This document shows, piece by piece, positions 31,864 through 41,395 of a DNA stretch of 64,000 bases. Each line of letters begins with the position of its first letter. The first letter of the stretch is position 1. The notes under the pieces were generated by a model. The model saw nothing but the letters and a program-made list of their open reading frames with translations. It searched no databases and was not told the DNA's origin. Location of the stretch: NCBI GenBank assembly GCA_963746265.1, contig CAVVAM010000013.1, forward strand, positions 62,001 to 126,000, given 5' to 3'. Both the position numbers and the translations under genes were made by a program. The DNA is from Ilumatobacter sp963746265 (GTDB taxonomy: Bacteria; Actinomycetota; Acidimicrobiia; Acidimicrobiales; Ilumatobacteraceae).

Positions 31864-34389
31864 TCAGATCTGGCCGTTCTGGTGGAGGAGTTCGAACTCC
31901 TCCACGGTCATCAGCACTTCGCGGGCCTTCGAACCCTCGGACGGACCCACGACGCCACGTTGCTCGAGCAGATCCATGATGCGGCCCGCGCGTGCGAAAC
32001 CGACCTTGAGCTTGCGTTGCAGCATCGATGTCGAGCCGAGCTGACTGCGCACCACCAGCTCCATCGCCTGCCGCATCATCACAGCGTCCTCGTCGTCGCC
32101 GGCCGAGAACGCGTTGGCATCCGAGGTGACGTCGAGGCCCATCGTGCCGCCGACGCCTCCCGACGCCGCGCTGTCGAGCGACATCTGCTGCATCGGCCCG
32201 CCCGTGTTGCCGGGCGTCGGCTCGTCGCCCTCGACGTTCGAGGCGTAGGTGGGCTCGGGCGCCTGGTGACGCCAGTGCTTGACGATCCTGCGGACCTCGT
32301 CCTCACCGACGAACGAACCCTGGATGCGGTTCGGCACCGACGAGTTGCCGGGTAGGAGCAGCATGTCGCCCTTGCCGACGAGCTTCTCGGCGCCGGGCTG
32401 ATCGAGGATCACGCGCGAGTCGGTCAGCGACGACACCGCGAACGCCATCCGGGCGGGCACGTTGGCCTTGATCACGCCGGTGATCACGTTCACCGACGGC
32501 CGTTGGGTGGCGATGATCAAGTGGATGCCGACCGCACGGGCCTTCTGAGCGATCCTGGTGATCGACTCCTCGACGTCGCGCGCGGCGACCATCATCAGGT
32601 CGTTCAGCTCGTCGACCACCACCACGATGAACGGCATGTGCTCGTACGGCGAGTCCTCCGGGGCGACACCGACCGGCGGCTCGATCTCGCCCCGCGCGAA
32701 CGCCTGGTTGTATCCGGTGATGTCGCGATACCCGACCTCGCTGAGGATGTCGTAGCGACGTTCCATCTCCTTGACCGCCCACCCGAGCGCATTGGCGGCC
32801 TTCTTCGGATTGGTGACCGGCTGCGTGAGCAGGTGTGGAAGACGCTGGTACTGACCCATCTCGACCTGCTTGGGGTCGACGAGGATCAGGCGCACCTGGT
32901 CGGGCGTGGTGCGCATCAGCAGCGACGTGATGATGCAGTTGATGCCGCTCGACTTGCCCGCTCCCGTGGCACCGGCGATCAACAGGTGCGGGGTCGTCGA
33001 GATGTCGAGGAACACGGCCTTGCCCGCGATGTCCTTGCCCACGGCGACTTCCAGCGGGTGCGTCGCCTCGCCGGCCTCGACCGAAGCGAGGAGATCGCCG
33101 AGCGCCACCAACTGGCGTTGGTGGTTGGGCACTTCCACGCCGATCGCGGAGCGCCCGGGGATGGGCGCCAGGATGCGCACGTCGGTCGCCGCCATCGCGT
33201 ACGCGATGTCTTTCTGGAGGCTGGTGATCTTGGCGACCTTCACACCCGGGCCGAGCTCGAGCTCGTAACGGGTCACCGTCGGGCCGACCGTCATGCCGAT
33301 CAGTTCGGTCTCGACGCTGTGCTGGGCGAGCGATTCCTGCAGCGTCTGGCCGCGACGCTCGATCTCGGCCATGTTGACCGACTGCTGGCCGGCCTGCTTG
33401 AGATGGCTCAGCGGGGGCAGCACCCACTCGCCGACCTGCTCACCGTCGATCGGCAGTGCCGCCTGTCGACCCGCCGTCTTCGTGCGCCGCCTGGCCGGCG
33501 TCTTCTTGGGCGCGGCGAACAGCGCGCCGTCGTCAGCGGCCCCGTCGTACAGCGATGGCGACAGCGCCTCACCGACGACCGTCGCACCGTCCGCGGCCGC
33601 GTCGGCATCGGCGGTGGGCGCCTTCCGGCCGCGGCGCGGTTGGCCCTCCCGCTCGCTCGTGAGCGTCGACATGTCGGAGATCGCCTTCTTGGCGGCCCGA
33701 CCGAGCGGGCGGGCCACGCTGCCGACGCCCCGGCCGGTGTTGCTCGCCATCGTTCGCAGGGAGGTACTGGTGATGAGGAGCACACCGCCGACGAACAGCG
33801 CGAACAACACCACCACCGCTCCGGCCGAAGCGACCAACGCCGTCGCCGGATCGGCGGCCGAGGCGCCGATCCATCCGCCGGCCTCACCGATGTCGTCGAG
33901 ATCGGTCCAGGATCGAGGGTCGCGCACGATGTGAAGGAGTCCGAGCACGGCGACGCCGACGAGACCCCAGCCGATGACGAGGCGGGTCGGGCTCGACGAC
34001 TGCCCCTTCTTGACCAAGGCGACGCCCGACGAGATCAGGACGAACGGCAGGATGAATCGGCCCAGTCCCACGAACCAGCTGACGAACGACTCGATGCCAC
34101 GGCCGAGCGGCCCGGCGAGGTCGAAGTACGTCGCCAACCCGAGCAGCACACCGGCCACGATCAATGCGACACCGATGAACTCGTGCTCGCGGCCGTCGAC
34201 GGCGTGCTTGAGCTCGGCCTGGGCCACGTCGCGACGGCGGGTGCCGGGCGGCGTGGCGTCACGTACGCCGCCTTTCGATCGCGACGAACCGCTGCGTTGG
34301 GATCCGGACCGCGCCGAACCGGAGCGCGCGGCGCCCTTGCGCGACGCTCCGGAGGTGCGCGATTTCTTGGATGAACCCCAGGTACTCAT
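31864..34389 (-). CDS. ftsK: FtsK/SpoIIIE DNA translocase
   Basis: The 841-residue protein starts at MSTWGSSKKSRTSGASRK, a basic Ser-rich leader, followed by four membrane helices (about residues 75-235) and a linker. The motor has Walker A IAGATGAGKSSGINCI and a Walker B-region block VVVVDELNDLMMVAARDVEE; the usual A of DELADLMM is N here. QRPSVNVITGVIKANVPARM is conserved. The C-terminal gamma winged-helix domain reads KVGFARAGRIMDLLEQRGVV and would recognise polarised DNA motifs. FtsK pumps chromosome dimers to the dif site and assists septation. Confidence 0.96.
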   Translation of the reverse strand: MSTWGSSKKSRTSGASRKGAARSGSARSGSQRSGSSRSKGGVRDATPPGTRRRDVAQAELKHAVDGREHEFIGVALIVAGVLLGLATYFDLAGPLGRGIESFVSWFVGLGRFILPFVLISSGVALVKKGQSSSPTRLVIGWGLVGVAVLGLLHIVRDPRSWTDLDDIGEAGGWIGASAADPATALVASAGAVVVLFALFVGGVLLITSTSLRTMASNTGRGVGSVARPLGRAAKKAISDMSTLTSEREGQPRRGRKAPTADADAAADGATVVGEALSPSLYDGAADDGALFAAPKKTPARRRTKTAGRQAALPIDGEQVGEWVLPPLSHLKQAGQQSVNMAEIERRGQTLQESLAQHSVETELIGMTVGPTVTRYELELGPGVKVAKITSLQKDIAYAMAATDVRILAPIPGRSAIGVEVPNHQRQLVALGDLLASVEAGEATHPLEVAVGKDIAGKAVFLDISTTPHLLIAGATGAGKSSGINCIITSLLMRTTPDQVRLILVDPKQVEMGQYQRLPHLLTQPVTNPKKAANALGWAVKEMERRYDILSEVGYRDITGYNQAFARGEIEPPVGVAPEDSPYEHMPFIVVVVDELNDLMMVAARDVEESITRIAQKARAVGIHLIIATQRPSVNVITGVIKANVPARMAFAVSSLTDSRVILDQPGAEKLVGKGDMLLLPGNSSVPNRIQGSFVGEDEVRRIVKHWRHQAPEPTYASNVEGDEPTPGNTGGPMQQMSLDSAASGGVGGTMGLDVTSDANAFSAGDDEDAVMMRQAMELVVRSQLGSTSMLQRKLKVGFARAGRIMDLLEQRGVVGPSEGSKAREVLMTVEEFELLHQNGQI

Positions 34390-34482
34390 GAGCCACCCCA
34401 CGGTACCAATGCTTCGGCTGCTGACCGGGGCATCCTGCTCGGCGGTCGAAGCGGACCTGCGCTCACCACGTAATCTCAGGGA

Positions 34483-34659
34483 ATGATCAGCCCGGGGAAC
34501 CAGTACGGCCAACAGGCACGTGTGGCCGCGGAGGGCCGTGCCGGCGGGCCTTCCATGACGCCGGGTCGAGGTCCGACCGATCGTCGAGATCGAATCATCG
34601 CCGTGCTCGCGATCGCAGCCGTGGCGGCGGCGGTGGCGCTGCTGGTCGTGCTCGGCTGA
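34483..34659 (+). CDS. Small single-span membrane protein, 58 residues
   Basis: From ATG 34483, preceded by the ribosome-binding site CAGGGA, the frame reads MISPGNQYGQQARVAAEGRA, then GGPSMTPGRGPTDRRDRIIA and a C-terminal hydrophobic helix of Val/Ala/Leu ending LLVVLG. The polar N-terminus followed by one C-terminal helix suggests a tail-anchored topology. It is divergent from ftsK with about 90 bases between starts. I do not recognise a family. Coding is supported by the site and composition only. Confidence 0.6.
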   Translation: MISPGNQYGQQARVAAEGRAGGPSMTPGRGPTDRRDRIIAVLAIAAVAAAVALLVVLG

Positions 34660-34704
34660 TCCCGGCGGTGACCGACCGTCGTCCGCGCGTGCTCGATCAG
34701 GAGA

Positions 34705-35196
34705 TCATCGACCCTGGGCACCTTGGATCTGGCCATCGGGTCCGAGCAGCACCCGCAGAACTCCCCCATTGTCGCTGGCGACGGTCGCGTCGTACAGCAC
34801 CGTTCCGTCCGGACCACCCTGGATCGCGAAATCGACGATCACCGGATCGTCGAGCTCGTCGCGGAGTCCGTCGAAGATGCGGTCGGGATCGAGATCGATC
34901 CGGTCGGCCGTGAACGTCGCGCCGCTCGCCTCGCCGACCGCTTCCGGAGCGACGAAACCACCGTCGGCCGAATAGCTCCCCTGCTCCGCTGACGTCGCCT
35001 CGTCGACCGCCACGACGAACCCGACCCGCTCGAGGTCGGCGCTGATCTCGAAGTACTCCTGTGGTGAGCCGTAGTGCTCCTCGACCGCCGCCACAGCGTC
35101 GGGGATCAGGTCGACGACCGGACCGGTGGTCGTACCCGCCTCGCTGCCACAGGCGGCCAGCAGCGCGCAGGCACCGCCGAGAACGAGCCGCTTCAC
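34705..35196 (-). CDS. Putative lipoprotein
   Basis: The GTG start at 35196 overlaps the RNase J stop (GTGA). The 163-residue product begins MKRLVLGGACALLAACGSEA (GTG read as Met), with a lipobox LAAC at residue 16, so it should be lipidated outside the membrane. The mature part is acidic, with alternating strands (RVGFVVAVDEATSAEQGSYS). I do not recognise a family. Coupling to RNase J is positional and gives no clue to function. Confidence 0.8.
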   Translation of the reverse strand: MKRLVLGGACALLAACGSEAGTTTGPVVDLIPDAVAAVEEHYGSPQEYFEISADLERVGFVVAVDEATSAEQGSYSADGGFVAPEAVGEASGATFTADRIDLDPDRIFDGLRDELDDPVIVDFAIQGGPDGTVLYDATVASDNGGVLRVLLGPDGQIQGAQGR

Positions 35197-36893
35197 GTCT
35201 CCATCACGACGGGCACGATCATCGGCCGTCGCTTGGTGCGCTCGTTGACGAACTTGCCTGCCGCTCGGCGGACGTCGCGCTCGAGCGCCTCGACATCGCG
35301 CTCGCCGTTGCCGAGCGCCGCCTCGACGGCGTCGGAGACCCGCTCGCAGGCCTCGTCGAGGAGATCTTCCGCCTCGGGCGCGTACACCCACCCGCGCGTG
35401 ATGATGTCGGGCCCGGTGAGCACCTTGCCGGTCTGCATGTCGACGGTGACGACGACGACCACGACGCCCTCCTCGCCGAGCACCCTTCGATCGCGGATCA
35501 CGCCCTGCCCGACATCGCCGACGATGCCGTCGACGTACACGTAGCCCGACGGCACCCGGCCGACGTGCTCGAGCCCGTCGTCGGAGAGTTCGATGACGTC
35601 GCCGTCCTCGCACAGCACGACTCGTTGCCGTGGCACGCCCATCAGTTCGCCGAGACGGGCATTGGCGACCATGTGACGGAACTCGCCGTGGATCGGCACG
35701 AACCACTCGGGCCGCACGAGCGACAGGTACGTCTTGATCTCGTCGGCTTGGGCGTGCCCGGTCGCGTGTACGTCGACGACGCCCGAGTGCACGACCTCCG
35801 CACCGCGGCGCAGCAGCCCGTCGATCACCTTGTTGACCGCGCTCTCGTTGCCCGGGATGGCGTGGCTGGACAGGATCACGGTGTCGTGTTCACCGAGCTT
35901 CACGAAGCGGTTCTCACCGCGGGCGAGGAGTGAGAGGGCCGACATCGGTTCGCCCTGCGAGCCGGTGGAGATGACGCATACCTCGCCCGGCTCGTAGTCG
36001 TCGATGTCCTCGATGTCGATCAGCGACGACTCGGGGATGTCGATGACCTTCAGGTCCCGACCGAGCCGAACGTTCTTCTTCATGCTCAGCCCGAGTGTGG
36101 CCACTTTGCGGCCGTCGGCGATGGCGGCGTCGGCGATCTGTTGGATCCGATGCAGGTGGCTGGCGAAACTCGCCGTGACGATGCGGCGACCGCGGTGCTC
36201 GATGAACAGCGAGCGCAGCACCGACCCGACCGTCGTCTCGCTCGGGGAATAGCCCGGTTCCTCGGCGTTGGTCGAGTCGCCCATCAGGAGGCGGACGCCG
36301 GCGCCGGCCGTGAGCTGGCCGAGGCGGCCGAGGTCGGTGGTCCGGCGGTCGACCGGGGTGAGATCGAGCTTCCAGTCGCCCGAGTGCAACACGACCCCCT
36401 GCGCCGTGTGGACGCCGATCGCATGGGCGTGCGGGACCGAGTGTGTGACGGGGATGAACTCGATCGTGAACGGACCGATCGCGACCGACTCGTTGTCCGA
36501 GACCGGCCGCAGGTCACACCGCCCGAGCAGCCGGGCCTCCTCGATCCGGTTCCGAGCGAGACCGAGGGTCAACTCGGCGCCGTAGATCGGCAGCGGCTCG
36601 CTCCGGAGGTGTCCGATGCCGTCGTCGTCGCGCAGGAGGAACTGAATGCCACCGACGTGGTCCTCGTGCCCGTGCGTCGCCACGAGCGCCACGATCGAGT
36701 CCGCGTTGTCCCGCAGGTACGTGAAATCGGGGAGCACCAGGTCGATCCCGTGCATGTCGGCATCGGGGAACATCAGGCCGCAGTCGATCAGCACGATGGC
36801 ACGGTCGTCGCCCGTTCCCTGCTCGATCGCCATACAGTTCCGGCCGATCTCGCCGAGACCACCGAGGAATACGATACGAACGGAATCAGCCAC
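35193..36893 (-). CDS. rnj: Ribonuclease J
   Basis: This 566-residue protein is a metallo-beta-lactamase/beta-CASP ribonuclease. The metal-site motif THGHEDHVGG is complete; SVPHAHAIGV and VVLHSGDWKLDLTP follow. The beta-CASP region has SFASHLHRIQQIADAAIADG and ISTGSQGEPMSALSLLARGE. The C-terminal domain ends near RTKRRPMIVPVVMET. RNase J combines 5'-3' exonuclease and endonuclease activity in mRNA and rRNA maturation. GTG 36893 overlaps the dapA stop by eight bases, the conserved dapA-rnj pair of actinobacteria. Confidence 0.96.
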   Translation of the reverse strand: MADSVRIVFLGGLGEIGRNCMAIEQGTGDDRAIVLIDCGLMFPDADMHGIDLVLPDFTYLRDNADSIVALVATHGHEDHVGGIQFLLRDDDGIGHLRSEPLPIYGAELTLGLARNRIEEARLLGRCDLRPVSDNESVAIGPFTIEFIPVTHSVPHAHAIGVHTAQGVVLHSGDWKLDLTPVDRRTTDLGRLGQLTAGAGVRLLMGDSTNAEEPGYSPSETTVGSVLRSLFIEHRGRRIVTASFASHLHRIQQIADAAIADGRKVATLGLSMKKNVRLGRDLKVIDIPESSLIDIEDIDDYEPGEVCVISTGSQGEPMSALSLLARGENRFVKLGEHDTVILSSHAIPGNESAVNKVIDGLLRRGAEVVHSGVVDVHATGHAQADEIKTYLSLVRPEWFVPIHGEFRHMVANARLGELMGVPRQRVVLCEDGDVIELSDDGLEHVGRVPSGYVYVDGIVGDVGQGVIRDRRVLGEEGVVVVVVTVDMQTGKVLTGPDIITRGWVYAPEAEDLLDEACERVSDAVEAALGNGERDVEALERDVRRAAGKFVNERTKRRPMIVPVVMET

Positions 36894-37776
36894 GAGCAGC
36901 CTCCAGGTTGGCCCACACTTCGCGGGCACGCGGTTCGACCCAATCGGGCGCTCGGCCCATCGGGAGACGACATTGTCCGACCGCCCAACCGTGCGTGCGG
37001 AGCATCGCCTTGGTGGGGATCGGGTTCGGTGCGAGATCACCGGTTTCGAATGCGAAGCTCTCGAGCATCCGCTGGTTGACCAGTCGCGCCCGTGTCAGGT
37101 CACCGGCGTCGAGCGCGTCGAACATCTCGACGTGGTCGGGCGCCGTCCAGTGTGTTGCCACGCCGATCGTGCCGACCGCTCCGATCGCCAGCAGCGGCAG
37201 GGTGAAGCCATCGTCGCCCGAGTAGACCTCGAAGTCGTCCGGTGTCGCCGCAACCAACCGGGCCGTCTCGGCAGGACTGCCCGCCGCGTCCTTGACGCCG
37301 ACGATGTTCGGCACCTCGCGAGCGAGTCGCGTGAGCAGCTCGGTCGACACCTTTCGGCCCGTCCTGACCGGGATGTCGTAGATGATCTGCGGGAGGTCGC
37401 AGGCATCTGCAATCGCTCGGAAGTGGGCCTCGATGCCCTCCTGGGATGGACGGTTGTAGAACGGGCACAGCGACAACACGCCGTGCACCCCGGCTTTGGC
37501 AGCCTGCTTGGTGAGCTCGATCGAGTGCTCGGTGTTGTAACCGACCGTGCCGGCGACGACGGGCACGTCGACCGCTTCGACGACGGCGGCGAACATGCCG
37601 AGCTTCTCGTCGTCGGTCAGCGTCGGGGCCTCACCGGTCGTGCCGCACACCACGAGGCCGTCGTGGCCCTCCCTCACCAGGTGGCGTGCGAGCTGCTGCG
37701 CGACGTCGTAGTCGACGGCGCCGGCGGCGTCGAACGGCGTGATCATCGCCGACAGGAGTCGGCCGAAATGCGGCAT
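36886..37776 (-). CDS. dapA: 4-hydroxy-tetrahydrodipicolinate synthase
   Basis: The 296-residue enzyme begins MPHFGRLLSAMITPFD. It contains the pyruvate-binding VVCGTTGEAPTLTDDEK, the catalytic tyrosine in CPFYNRPSQEG and the Schiff-base lysine in NIVGVKDAAGS. It condenses pyruvate with aspartate semialdehyde for lysine and diaminopimelate. The ATG at 37776 is the family start; the open frame upstream adds 59 unsupported residues. rnj follows with an overlap, and dapB lies 11 kb away on the same strand. Confidence 0.95.
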   Translation of the reverse strand: MPHFGRLLSAMITPFDAAGAVDYDVAQQLARHLVREGHDGLVVCGTTGEAPTLTDDEKLGMFAAVVEAVDVPVVAGTVGYNTEHSIELTKQAAKAGVHGVLSLCPFYNRPSQEGIEAHFRAIADACDLPQIIYDIPVRTGRKVSTELLTRLAREVPNIVGVKDAAGSPAETARLVAATPDDFEVYSGDDGFTLPLLAIGAVGTIGVATHWTAPDHVEMFDALDAGDLTRARLVNQRMLESFAFETGDLAPNPIPTKAMLRTHGWAVGQCRLPMGRAPDWVEPRAREVWANLEAARG

Positions 37777-37966
37777 CAGAGGAACTCCATGATCACGGAC
37801 GGCGACACCGGTCCATCGTGCACGGTCGGACAGCACGTCGACAACGATCGAGTCGTTCCACTCGGCGCCGCGCTCCGGCACGCCTGATCCGCAGGCTTCC
37901 CAGTGCTCGACATCGACAGTCGACTCTACTCCGCCCGTCGGGTGTGACGGCATCTACAGTCGCCGC

Positions 37967-39313
37967 ATGACGATGAGCGTCGACGATCTCAGCGCGGCGG
38001 CCGACGATGGGTCGATCGACACGGTCGTGCTGGCGTTCACCGATGTGTACGGCCGCCTGCTCGGCAAACGGTTCGATGCCCGCTTCTTCCTCGAATCGAT
38101 CGACGACGGGACCCACGCCTGCGACTATCTGCTCACCGTCGACATGGAGATGGAGCCGACTCCCGGGTACGCCTTCGCCAGTTGGCAACAGGGGTACGGC
38201 GACGTCCACCTGGTGCCGGACCTGTCGACGCTGCGCCGGGCGGCATGGACCGAGCGCACCGCGATCGTGCTGTGCGACGTGATCGACGATGCCGCGGGGG
38301 TGGCCGTCGAGGTGGCACCGCGGTCGGTGCTCCGACGTCAGATCGAGCGGTTGGCCGAGCACGGACTCGTCGCCAAGGCCGCGTCCGAGCTCGAGTTCTT
38401 CCTGTTCGAGGACACGTACCGCTCGGCGCACGAGAAGGGATACGCCGAGCTCCGGCCGTCCGGCTGGTACATCGAGGACTACCACCTGCTCTCATCGGCC
38501 CGGGTCGAGCCGTTCGTCGGCGCCGCCCGACGTGCGCTCGCCGATTCGGGCATCGAGGTCGAGAACTCGAAGGGCGAGTGGGGACGCGGTCAACACGAGC
38601 TCAACATCCGGTACACCGACGTGCTCGGAATGGCGGATCGGCACACGCTGATGAAACACGCCATGAAGGAACTGGCGGACTCGATGGGCCTGAGCGTCAC
38701 CTTCATGGCCAAGCCGACCACCGGCGGGGCCGGCAGCAGCAGCCACCTCCACCTGAGCCTGTGGGACACCGATGCGGGCGCCAACGCCTTCGAGTCGCCC
38801 GACGGCGAGATCTTCCGATGGTTCCTCGGCGGATGGATGGCGCACGTCGACGACTTCATGGTCTGCTACGCCCCGACGGTCAACTCCTACAAGCGGTACG
38901 TCGACGGTTCGTGGGCGCCCACCAGGATCGCCTGGTCGAACGACAACCGCACGGCCGGGTTCCGGGTCGTCGGCTCGGGGCCGGGCCGCCGCATCGAGAA
39001 CCGCATCCCCGGAGCCGACTGCAACCCGTACCTCGCATACGCCGCCACCATCGCCAGCGGCATCGCCGGCATCGAACAGCAGATCGAGCCGCCCGTCCCG
39101 TTCGACGGCGACGTGTACCAGGCGAAACAGCTTCCACACGTGCCCGCCACGCTCGCCGACGCGACCGCTTCGTTCTCGTCGAGTGAGCCGGCCAGGAAGG
39201 CGTTCGGCACGGACGTCGTCGAGCACCTGAGCCACTTCCACCAGGTCGAGGTCGACGCATACCGCTCGGCCGTGACCGACTGGGAACGCATGCGCTACTT
39301 CGAGCGCATCTGA
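37967..39313 (+). CDS. Glutamine synthetase family protein (gamma-glutamyl ligase type)
   Basis: This 448-residue protein has a GS beta-grasp start (VVLAFTDVYGRLLGKRFDAR). The metal/ATP-binding catalytic domain contains ASELEFFLFED, ENSKGEWGRGQHELNI, SSSHLHLSLWD and ENRIPGADCNPYLAYAA. The features fit GlnA-like gamma-glutamyl ligases that act on polyamines or other amines rather than ammonia, since the classic ammonia-site and adenylation tyrosine region are not evident. It is divergent from dapA over 190 bases. Confidence 0.88.
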   Translation: MTMSVDDLSAAADDGSIDTVVLAFTDVYGRLLGKRFDARFFLESIDDGTHACDYLLTVDMEMEPTPGYAFASWQQGYGDVHLVPDLSTLRRAAWTERTAIVLCDVIDDAAGVAVEVAPRSVLRRQIERLAEHGLVAKAASELEFFLFEDTYRSAHEKGYAELRPSGWYIEDYHLLSSARVEPFVGAARRALADSGIEVENSKGEWGRGQHELNIRYTDVLGMADRHTLMKHAMKELADSMGLSVTFMAKPTTGGAGSSSHLHLSLWDTDAGANAFESPDGEIFRWFLGGWMAHVDDFMVCYAPTVNSYKRYVDGSWAPTRIAWSNDNRTAGFRVVGSGPGRRIENRIPGADCNPYLAYAATIASGIAGIEQQIEPPVPFDGDVYQAKQLPHVPATLADATASFSSSEPARKAFGTDVVEHLSHFHQVEVDAYRSAVTDWERMRYFERI

Positions 39314-39413
39314 CCGGGTCGTTCGATCGGATCGCCGGGGCGGTGGGCGTCCTTGTCCTAGTCTCCCGTCGGGTGTCGTCCGACGCCTGTCCCACCTACC
39401 TGGAGGTAGACCC

Positions 39414-40001
39414 ATGAAACCATCTCTCCGCGCGGCCCTGATGACCGTCGGACTCGTCGCAGTAGCGACGGTCGCCGGCACGAACCTGCTGTCGAGCCCG
39501 ACCGAGACGGCGGTGGCCCAAGCCGCAGAAGTGCGCCCTGGGACCCCGGGGTCGTTCGTGGCCATCTCGTCGTACCGAACCATGGACAATCGATTCGACG
39601 GCTATGCAGGCGAGTTCGGTGCGAAGATGGGTCGAACGGAGGACAACTTCCTCGGAGGCATCTCGATCCCCGTCTACGTCCAGTTCGAGCTCGAGCCGGG
39701 CGGCTCGAATCAGATCCAGTTTCCCGACGAGGCGGTTGCCGTCACGTACAACGTCACGGTCACCGGGACCGAGGGCGCGGGGTTCGTCCAGGTCGACGGC
39801 TTCGGCTCGGCCGATGGATCGACATCGACCGTGAACTGGTCCGAGGCGAACCAGACGATTGCCAACAGCGGCGTCGCCCTCCTCGGCTCCGCGTTCGACG
39901 ACCCCGGAGCGGTCGGGGTCTACCTTGGCGGCACCACGGATGCCAAGGCTCACGTGATTCTCGACATCACCGGCTACTACATGCCGATCGCCACTCCCTG
40001 A
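39414..40001 (+). CDS. Secreted single-module surface protein
   Basis: The ATG at 39414 follows an excellent ribosome-binding site (TGGAGGTAG). The 195-residue product has a signal peptide with Lys-Arg start, hydrophobic core (AALMTVGLVAVATVAGTNLL) and Ala-x-Ala-like cleavage near AQAAEV. The mature protein carries one copy of a beta-rich module (AVTYNVTVTGTEGAGFVQVD to HVILDITGYYMP) that is tandemly repeated in many actinobacterial wall or secreted proteins. No wall-anchor motif is visible. Function is unknown. Confidence 0.85.
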   Translation: MKPSLRAALMTVGLVAVATVAGTNLLSSPTETAVAQAAEVRPGTPGSFVAISSYRTMDNRFDGYAGEFGAKMGRTEDNFLGGISIPVYVQFELEPGGSNQIQFPDEAVAVTYNVTVTGTEGAGFVQVDGFGSADGSTSTVNWSEANQTIANSGVALLGSAFDDPGAVGVYLGGTTDAKAHVILDITGYYMPIATP

Positions 40002-40106
40002 GGCGGTTGACAGCCGGCATCGCCGACGTGCAAGGCTTCGCGGGTCGACCGTAGGCGCCGGCACCGCGTGATCGGTTGCACGCCAGCCCCGCCGGGAGGG
40101 GAACAC

Positions 40107-40880
40107 ATGCGACTCGAGGGCAAGGTGGCCGTCATCACGGGCACGGCAGGCGGTATCGGACGCGCGACCGCGCTCCGGTTCGCGGAGGAGGGTGCAGCGG
40201 TCGTCGGCGCAGACGTGTCTGCCGCAGCCAATCAGGCGACTGCACAGCTCGTCAGAGATGCGGGCGGCAAGATGATCGGCACCACGGTCGATGTCACCGA
40301 GCCCGACTCGGTCGCGGCACTGTTCGAGCTGGCCGAGGCCGAGTTCGGGCGCGTCGACGTGATCTTCAACAACGCCGGCGTGATGCTGCCCGGCGACGCC
40401 GATGCGATCACCACCAGCGATGACGTGATCGACCGCACCCTGGCGATCAACGTCAAAGGGGTGCTCCACGGCTGCCGGCACGGCATCCCGGCGCTCCGAC
40501 GGGCGGGAGGGGGCTCGATCGTGAACACGGCGTCGTTCGTCGCGTCGGTCGGGTCGGCGACGTCACAGATCGCGTACACCGCTTCGAAGGGCGCGGTGCT
40601 GTCGTTGACGCGCGAGCTCGCCGTCATCCACGCCCGCGAAGGAATCCGGGTCAACGCCCTTTCACCGGGCCCGCTGGAGACCGAGATGCTGATGTCGATG
40701 CTCGACGACGACCACAAGCGCCAGCGACGCCTCGTGCACGTGCCGATGGGTCGCTTCGGTCAGGCCGGCGAGATCGCCAACGCAGTGCTGTTCCTCGCCA
40801 GTGACGAGTCGAGTTACATGACCGGCGGCAATCTGGTGATCGACGGTGGTCTCACCGCTGCCTACGTGACGCCCGAGTAG
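40107..40880 (+). CDS. Short-chain dehydrogenase/reductase
   Basis: GGGAGGGG precedes ATG 40107. The 257-residue SDR has the cofactor loop TGTAGGIGRATALRF, NNAGVM, the catalytic serine in NTASFVAS and Tyr/Lys in YTASKGAVLSL. GADVS after the second strand suggests NAD preference. C-terminal YMTGGNLVIDGGLTA is the classical SDR ending. It is followed within about ten bases by a small membrane-protein gene and may be co-transcribed with it. The substrate is unknown. Confidence 0.94.
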   Translation: MRLEGKVAVITGTAGGIGRATALRFAEEGAAVVGADVSAAANQATAQLVRDAGGKMIGTTVDVTEPDSVAALFELAEAEFGRVDVIFNNAGVMLPGDADAITTSDDVIDRTLAINVKGVLHGCRHGIPALRRAGGGSIVNTASFVASVGSATSQIAYTASKGAVLSLTRELAVIHAREGIRVNALSPGPLETEMLMSMLDDDHKRQRRLVHVPMGRFGQAGEIANAVLFLASDESSYMTGGNLVIDGGLTAAYVTPE

Positions 40881-40890
40881 GTTGCCGTCC

Positions 40891-41334
40891 GTGAGCGAAC
40901 TCCCCCCGCCCACGCCGCCGCTCGATGACCGGTTCGCCATCGTGCCGACGTATCAGCCGACGGGCGAGGTGCTGTTCCGCTTCCAACGGCTGGTCATCGC
41001 GATGGTGGTCGTCGCGCTCGTGCTCGCCGTGCTCCCGATCCCGTCGTTCGTGCACGTGATCGTGCTGCTGGTCGTCCCCGTCTTCGTGCTGATCTCGGCG
41101 ATCGGCTATCACGATGCCAAGCGCGACATGTTCGTCCATCGCTACACCCGCACGTTGTGGGAGTTCCGCCACGACCAGGTGACGATGATCGAGTCCGGCG
41201 ACCGAGCGACCGAACCCGTGGACGCCGGTCTCCGCCGAGCCTGGCTGCTCCTGGGGCTGTTCGTCTCCGTCTTCCTCATCGGGCTGGTGCTGGCCGGCCT
41301 GTCGGCCGGGATCAGCGAAGCGCTGTACGCCTGA
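40891..41334 (+). CDS. Small membrane protein with three hydrophobic segments
   Basis: The GTG at 40891 gives 147 residues; an in-frame TTG at 40882 is an alternative. Hydrophobic segments lie near residues 35-52 (VIAMVVVALVLAVLPI), 55-72 (VHVIVLLVVPVFVLISAI) and 120-142. A basic loop (YHDAKRDMFVHRYTRTLWEF) connects them. I do not recognise a family. It begins directly after the SDR stop, so co-transcription is likely. Confidence 0.75.
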   Translation: MSELPPPTPPLDDRFAIVPTYQPTGEVLFRFQRLVIAMVVVALVLAVLPIPSFVHVIVLLVVPVFVLISAIGYHDAKRDMFVHRYTRTLWEFRHDQVTMIESGDRATEPVDAGLRRAWLLLGLFVSVFLIGLVLAGLSAGISEALYA

Positions 41335-41395
41335 GTGCGCCCCACTCGCCCCGTCGACCGCGGTCGCTCCGGTCGCGACTGCGACCGTGCGTCGG